DNA of 5,603 bases from Patescibacteria group bacterium (GTDB taxonomy: Bacteria > Patescibacteriota > Patescibacteriia > UBA2591 > UBA6264), in contig JACZVN010000033.1 in the NCBI GenBank assembly GCA_022572625.1, forward strand, positions 1 through 5,603. The letters are read 5' to 3'. How positions within the stretch are numbered: the first letter of the stretch is position 1; each line of letters begins with the position of its first letter. Position numbers and translations under genes: made by a program. The notes under the pieces are model-generated. The model saw only the letters and a program-made list of their open reading frames with translations, did not search any database and had not been told where the DNA came from. Below, in pieces: positions 5,141-5,603 of the stretch.

Positions 5141-5506
5141 ATGAAAAAGCGGGTTACGATTATGGGCTTGGGTGCCTATCAAGAGGGAAGCGGCATTTCC
5201 GCCGCCCTATTTTTTGCTCAGCAGGGAGACCAAGTGGTGGTGACCGATTTAAAAACTGAGCAAGAATTAAAAATCCCAATCCCTTTTACGTTTACGTATG
5301 ATCCATCCCATAGAATTGCAGATATTGCAAACTTTCCTCTGGTTATCAAACGCAGGAATTCTGTTGAATTTGAGAATAACAAAGTCATCAATATAATGAA
5401 CCGATATGCCTTTAATGTTGAAGAACTTCGCTCATATGCCGAGGATATCGCTGTTAAATGTGGTAACTTTCCAATAATCCAAGAGTACATCCCCGGAGAT
5501 GGCTAG
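5141..5506 (+). CDS. murD: chimeric ORF: MurD N-terminus joined to an ATP-grasp fragment
   Basis: The first 44 residues are the start of UDP-N-acetylmuramoylalanine-D-glutamate ligase of the CPR type: a beta strand plus Gly-rich nucleotide loop (VTIMGLGAYQEGSGISAALF, 5-24), then the second strand VVVTDLKTEQEL (32-43), as in the N-terminal UDP-binding Rossmann domain. After K44 (about 5272) MurD similarity ends: the expected 'GeH...D...aD.Vi.sPG' part and the whole ATP-binding and C-terminal domains are missing. Residues 45-121 instead look like an ATP-grasp protein, and the frame closes at TAG (5504-5506), where that family would have an aromatic residue (GDG-Y-G). MurD is normally about 450 residues, so this is neither an intact MurD nor a natural fusion. 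The murD start sits 13 bp after xseB and belongs to this genome; the rest probably does not. Symbol applies to residues 1-44 only. Confidence 0.7.
   Translation: MKKRVTIMGLGAYQEGSGISAALFFAQQGDQVVVTDLKTEQELKIPIPFTFTYDPSHRIADIANFPLVIKRRNSVEFENNKVINIMNRYAFNVEELRSYAEDIAVKCGNFPIIQEYIPGDG
5273..5503 (+). other. ATP-grasp domain fragment, foreign to its surroundings
   Basis: Translated in the frame of the preceding murD start, this segment gives IPIPFTFTYD (compare 'giPiPkT'), IADIANFPLVIKRRNS (compare 'fPlViKpr.s', with the ATP-binding Lys70 of the ORF), NVEELRSYAEDI and FPIIQEYIPGDG (Glu115 in the usual ATP/metal position). This order and spacing is that of the central ATP-grasp region of carbamoyl-phosphate-synthase-like ligases. 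No start codon context or N-terminal domain of its own is present, and the end is cut at GDG, before the catalytic half. Codons such as CGC, ATC, CTC-like and GTC are commoner than in neighbouring genes. It is a piece of a gene, not a gene. Confidence 0.6.
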
Positions 5507-5602
5507 GGCTTTTTCGGGGCTCATTGCGACCCCTGCGGACGTAGTGGACCCCGCAATATTCTTATACCAGAAGTCTTCCAGCGGCCCGAACTTCGCCGCC
5601 TT
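5495..5602 (-). CDS. partial phage portal protein (HK97 family), N-terminal piece
   Basis: The minus strand, read from 5602, is open and gives KAAKFGPLEDFWYKNIAG, then STTSAGVAMSPEKALAIS. This matches the N-terminal pattern of HK97-type portal proteins: 'plddfWY.pvg..saaGv.vspetAl.lsavyaCvrvi', in which DFWY, the (S/T)SAGV turn and the SPE-AL-IS helix are characteristic. Portals are the dodecameric ring through which phage DNA is packaged. Similarity stops after S36 (about 5495), exactly where the VYACVR stretch should follow; the frame then reads antisense to the ATP-grasp piece and stops at TGA near 5429. The portal continues off the right edge (its N-terminus would lie there). The stretch 5507-5603 is 57/97 G+C, far above the AT-rich rest. 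Identification rests on about 36 residues. Confidence 0.5.
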
Positions 5603-5603
5603 C

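Noticed and set aside
5218..5490. Minus-strand ORF opposite the chimeric region, and other antisense ORFs at 281-535, 3068-3268 and 4875-5078
   Set aside because: They are low-complexity shadows of better-supported genes with no recognisable domains or start signals.
5141..5506. A novel natural fusion enzyme of MurD and ATP-grasp
   Set aside because: Both parts are truncated at places no functional domain would end, the ORF stops inside the ATP-grasp core, and a third unrelated fragment follows immediately. A chimeric contig end is simpler.
5495..5603. Prophage or phage integration site in murD
   Set aside because: Only about 36 residues of a portal-like protein are visible, there is no att repeat or integrase, and the portal joins another foreign fragment rather than murD.

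Overview
The window is an AT-rich, gene-dense bacterial segment. Short gaps, compact proteins, few Shine-Dalgarno sites and protein styles (an HD hydrolase, a bPH2 membrane protein, a divergent A24 peptidase-like protein, an HRDC-fused XseA, a MurD of the 'MGLG...GSGxSAA' type) point to a Candidate Phyla Radiation (Patescibacteria) genome, most likely a metagenome or single-cell contig. Stops are TAA with one TGA inside an ATGA overlap, so the standard bacterial code fits. No rRNA, tRNA, CRISPR or insertion sequence was seen.

Layout. (1) 3-557 (+): HD-superfamily hydrolase. (2) 674-2548 (+): a tight run of five membrane or secreted proteins: a 45-residue hydrophobic small protein, a two-helix bPH2 (DUF304-type) protein, an A24 prepilin-peptidase-like polytopic protein, a membrane-anchored DUF192 protein and an 85-residue two-helix protein. 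Gaps are 3 bp, 1 bp, about 39 bp (or 6 bp with a TTG start) and a 4-bp ATGA overlap, so this is probably one operon concerned with the cell envelope. (3) A bidirectional hairpin terminator at 2569-2603 separates it from the convergent gene 2602-3255 (-), a histidine phosphatase. (4) 3256-3361 is a divergent promoter region. On the plus side a perfect TATAAT lies 7 nt from the xseA ATG, implying a leaderless mRNA. On the minus side the phosphatase has a perfect AGGAGG. (5) 3362-5127 (+): xseA (with an N-terminal HRDC domain) and xseB, the two subunits of exonuclease VII. (6) From 5141: the start of murD.

The right end is not colinear. The murD reading frame holds for about 44 residues, then runs in frame into an ATP-grasp fragment (about 5273-5503), which stops abruptly at a TAG. 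The last ~100 bases are GC-rich (57 of 97 by hand count) and encode, on the minus strand, what looks like the N-terminal part of an HK97-type phage portal protein. The last two pieces share about 11 nt at their join. The simplest explanation is a chimeric contig end made of three unrelated DNAs (assembly or amplification artefact), so genes after about 5270 should not be assigned to this genome without read-level support. I do not see convincing evidence of a new defence or mobile system. The more biologically interesting items are the HRDC-XseA fusion, the leaderless xseA promoter and the small envelope operon.
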